A stretch of 64,000 bases of DNA from NCBI RefSeq assembly GCF_001305295.1, contig NZ_LJSI01000036.1, forward strand, positions 52,892 through 116,891, in the 5' to 3' direction. The notes below the pieces were generated by a model that worked only from the letters and a program-made list of their open reading frames with translations, made no database searches and had not been told where the DNA came from. Shown here piece after piece: positions 63,609-64,000 of this stretch (position 1 is the first letter of the stretch; every line of letters begins with the position of its first letter). Source of the DNA: Neptunomonas antarctica. Its GTDB lineage: Bacteria; Pseudomonadota; Gammaproteobacteria; Pseudomonadales; Balneatricaceae. The position numbers and the translations under genes were made by a program.

Positions 63609-64000
63609 TAAAGTTGGTTTCACTAGGCAGGGTGCCTTACCCCCTTCAGGTGTCCCTGTATATTGAATTATAACCGAGCAGTTAATACTGCTCGGTTTTT
63701 TTATATGTTCTGGTACTGTGCGAATTGCCTTCCCTTCGCTATCAAATGGTTGCTTCCCGATATCCAACTTTCGGCTTCTAACTCCAGACAGCGCCCATAG
63801 AGTACGTGCGACAGCCGTGTGCTTTTCATTTGTTATGCTCTTCATGATTTATGTGCTTTCCAGAAAAACACCATAATATCCATATAAAATACAAGGATAA
63901 GTTGACTTGAGTCATAGTTAGTATATTGTATTATAAGGATATTAATTAACACCTACAATTTTGTGTGATTAGCAAATTTATTATTAAAAATTATTTTATT
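63609..64000. other. Right-edge stretch without a firm gene
   Basis: Contains the porin terminator, then a minus-strand frame from 63845 beginning MKSITNEKHTAVARTLWALS that runs through the terminator into the porin; no ribosome site or family recognised, though its first 50 residues look protein-like and could be a remnant. 63850-64000 is AT-rich. Confidence 0.5.
63672..63702 (+). terminator. Intrinsic terminator after the porin gene
   Basis: AACCGAGCAG (63672-63681), loop TTAATA, CTGCTCGGTT (63688-63697), T's to 63702. Confidence 0.95.

Noticed and set aside
63432..63845. 137-codon minus-strand ORF at the right end
   Set aside because: Two thirds runs antisense through the porin gene and its terminator; no ribosome site. 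The first 50 residues might be a remnant but I cannot support a gene.

Overview
The window is a stretch of chromosome from a Gram-negative marine-type gammaproteobacterium. The evidence is a Na+-pumping NQR respiratory complex, LPS/Kdo synthesis genes (lpxK, kdsB), Lol lipoprotein export, a beta-barrel porin, glycine-betaine import and a PEP-CTERM protein. Gene order nqr-apbE-nqrM-sthA ... PilZ-lolC-lolD-DUF2062-comEC-exbB-exbD-lpxK-ycaR-kdsB, and purN-purM-DUF2066-perM-hda, is the order known from Pseudomonas and Oceanospirillales. A moderate-GC Oceanospirillaceae-like host is therefore my best inference; the species is not determined.

Layout. 1-7.1 kb: Na+-NQR operon (nqrB partial to nqrF), its flavin transferase ApbE and maturation factor NqrM, then soluble transhydrogenase sthA, closed by a bidirectional terminator. 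7.1-8.9 kb (minus): small membrane protein, a Tus-like replication-terminus binding protein and a PilZ protein. 9-17 kb: lolC/E-type permease, lolD, DUF2062, comEC, exbBD, lpxK, Trm112-like ycaR and kdsB. 17-22 kb: thiol-dioxygenase-like cupin, TrmH-family methylase, cold-shock protein, mltA and two uncharacterised proteins. 22.4-27.5 kb: purMN with DUF3108 (minus), a broken DUF2066 gene, AI-2E family permease and hda. 27.6-35.6 kb: zinc-ribbon protein, tcdA, arfB, DUF3617, trhO, a degenerate GGDEF protein, rarD, hisC and orphans.

35.6-42 kb is accessory. It holds an acyl-CoA thioesterase pseudogene, a complete four-gene bufferin (gig) RiPP operon (DUF2282 precursor, DUF692/MNIO, DUF2063, DoxX), a MerR/carboxymuconolactone-decarboxylase pair with a textbook 19-bp-spacer operator-promoter, and a DUF2878/chalcone-isomerase-like/DUF3833 trio preceded by an ECF-type promoter. 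42-49.6 kb is AT-rich, gene-poor and full of remnants: YdjM-like hydrolase, SGNH hydrolase, an amidase and a LysR gene fused head to head by a deletion, and a PEP-CTERM metalloprotease. 49.7-53.9 kb is an intact betaine-type ABC importer with a double-length permease. 54-64 kb: MarC, DUF805, a REC-DUF3369-EAL regulator with partner histidine kinase, ohr, Tat-exported msrB preceded by the decayed remains of an ECF sigma/RskA pair, DUF2057 and a porin.

Themes. Sodium energetics and redox balance (NQR, SthA), envelope building (Lol, LpxK, KdsB, ExbBD, MltA) and oxidative/metal stress (bufferin, ohr, msrB, MerR-CMD, DUF2878 trio) dominate. At least six decayed genes can be read in the intergenic DNA (DUF2066, thioesterase, amidase, LysR, ECF sigma, RskA), so this genome has been losing genes. 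No tRNA, rRNA, CRISPR array or intact insertion sequence was recognised.
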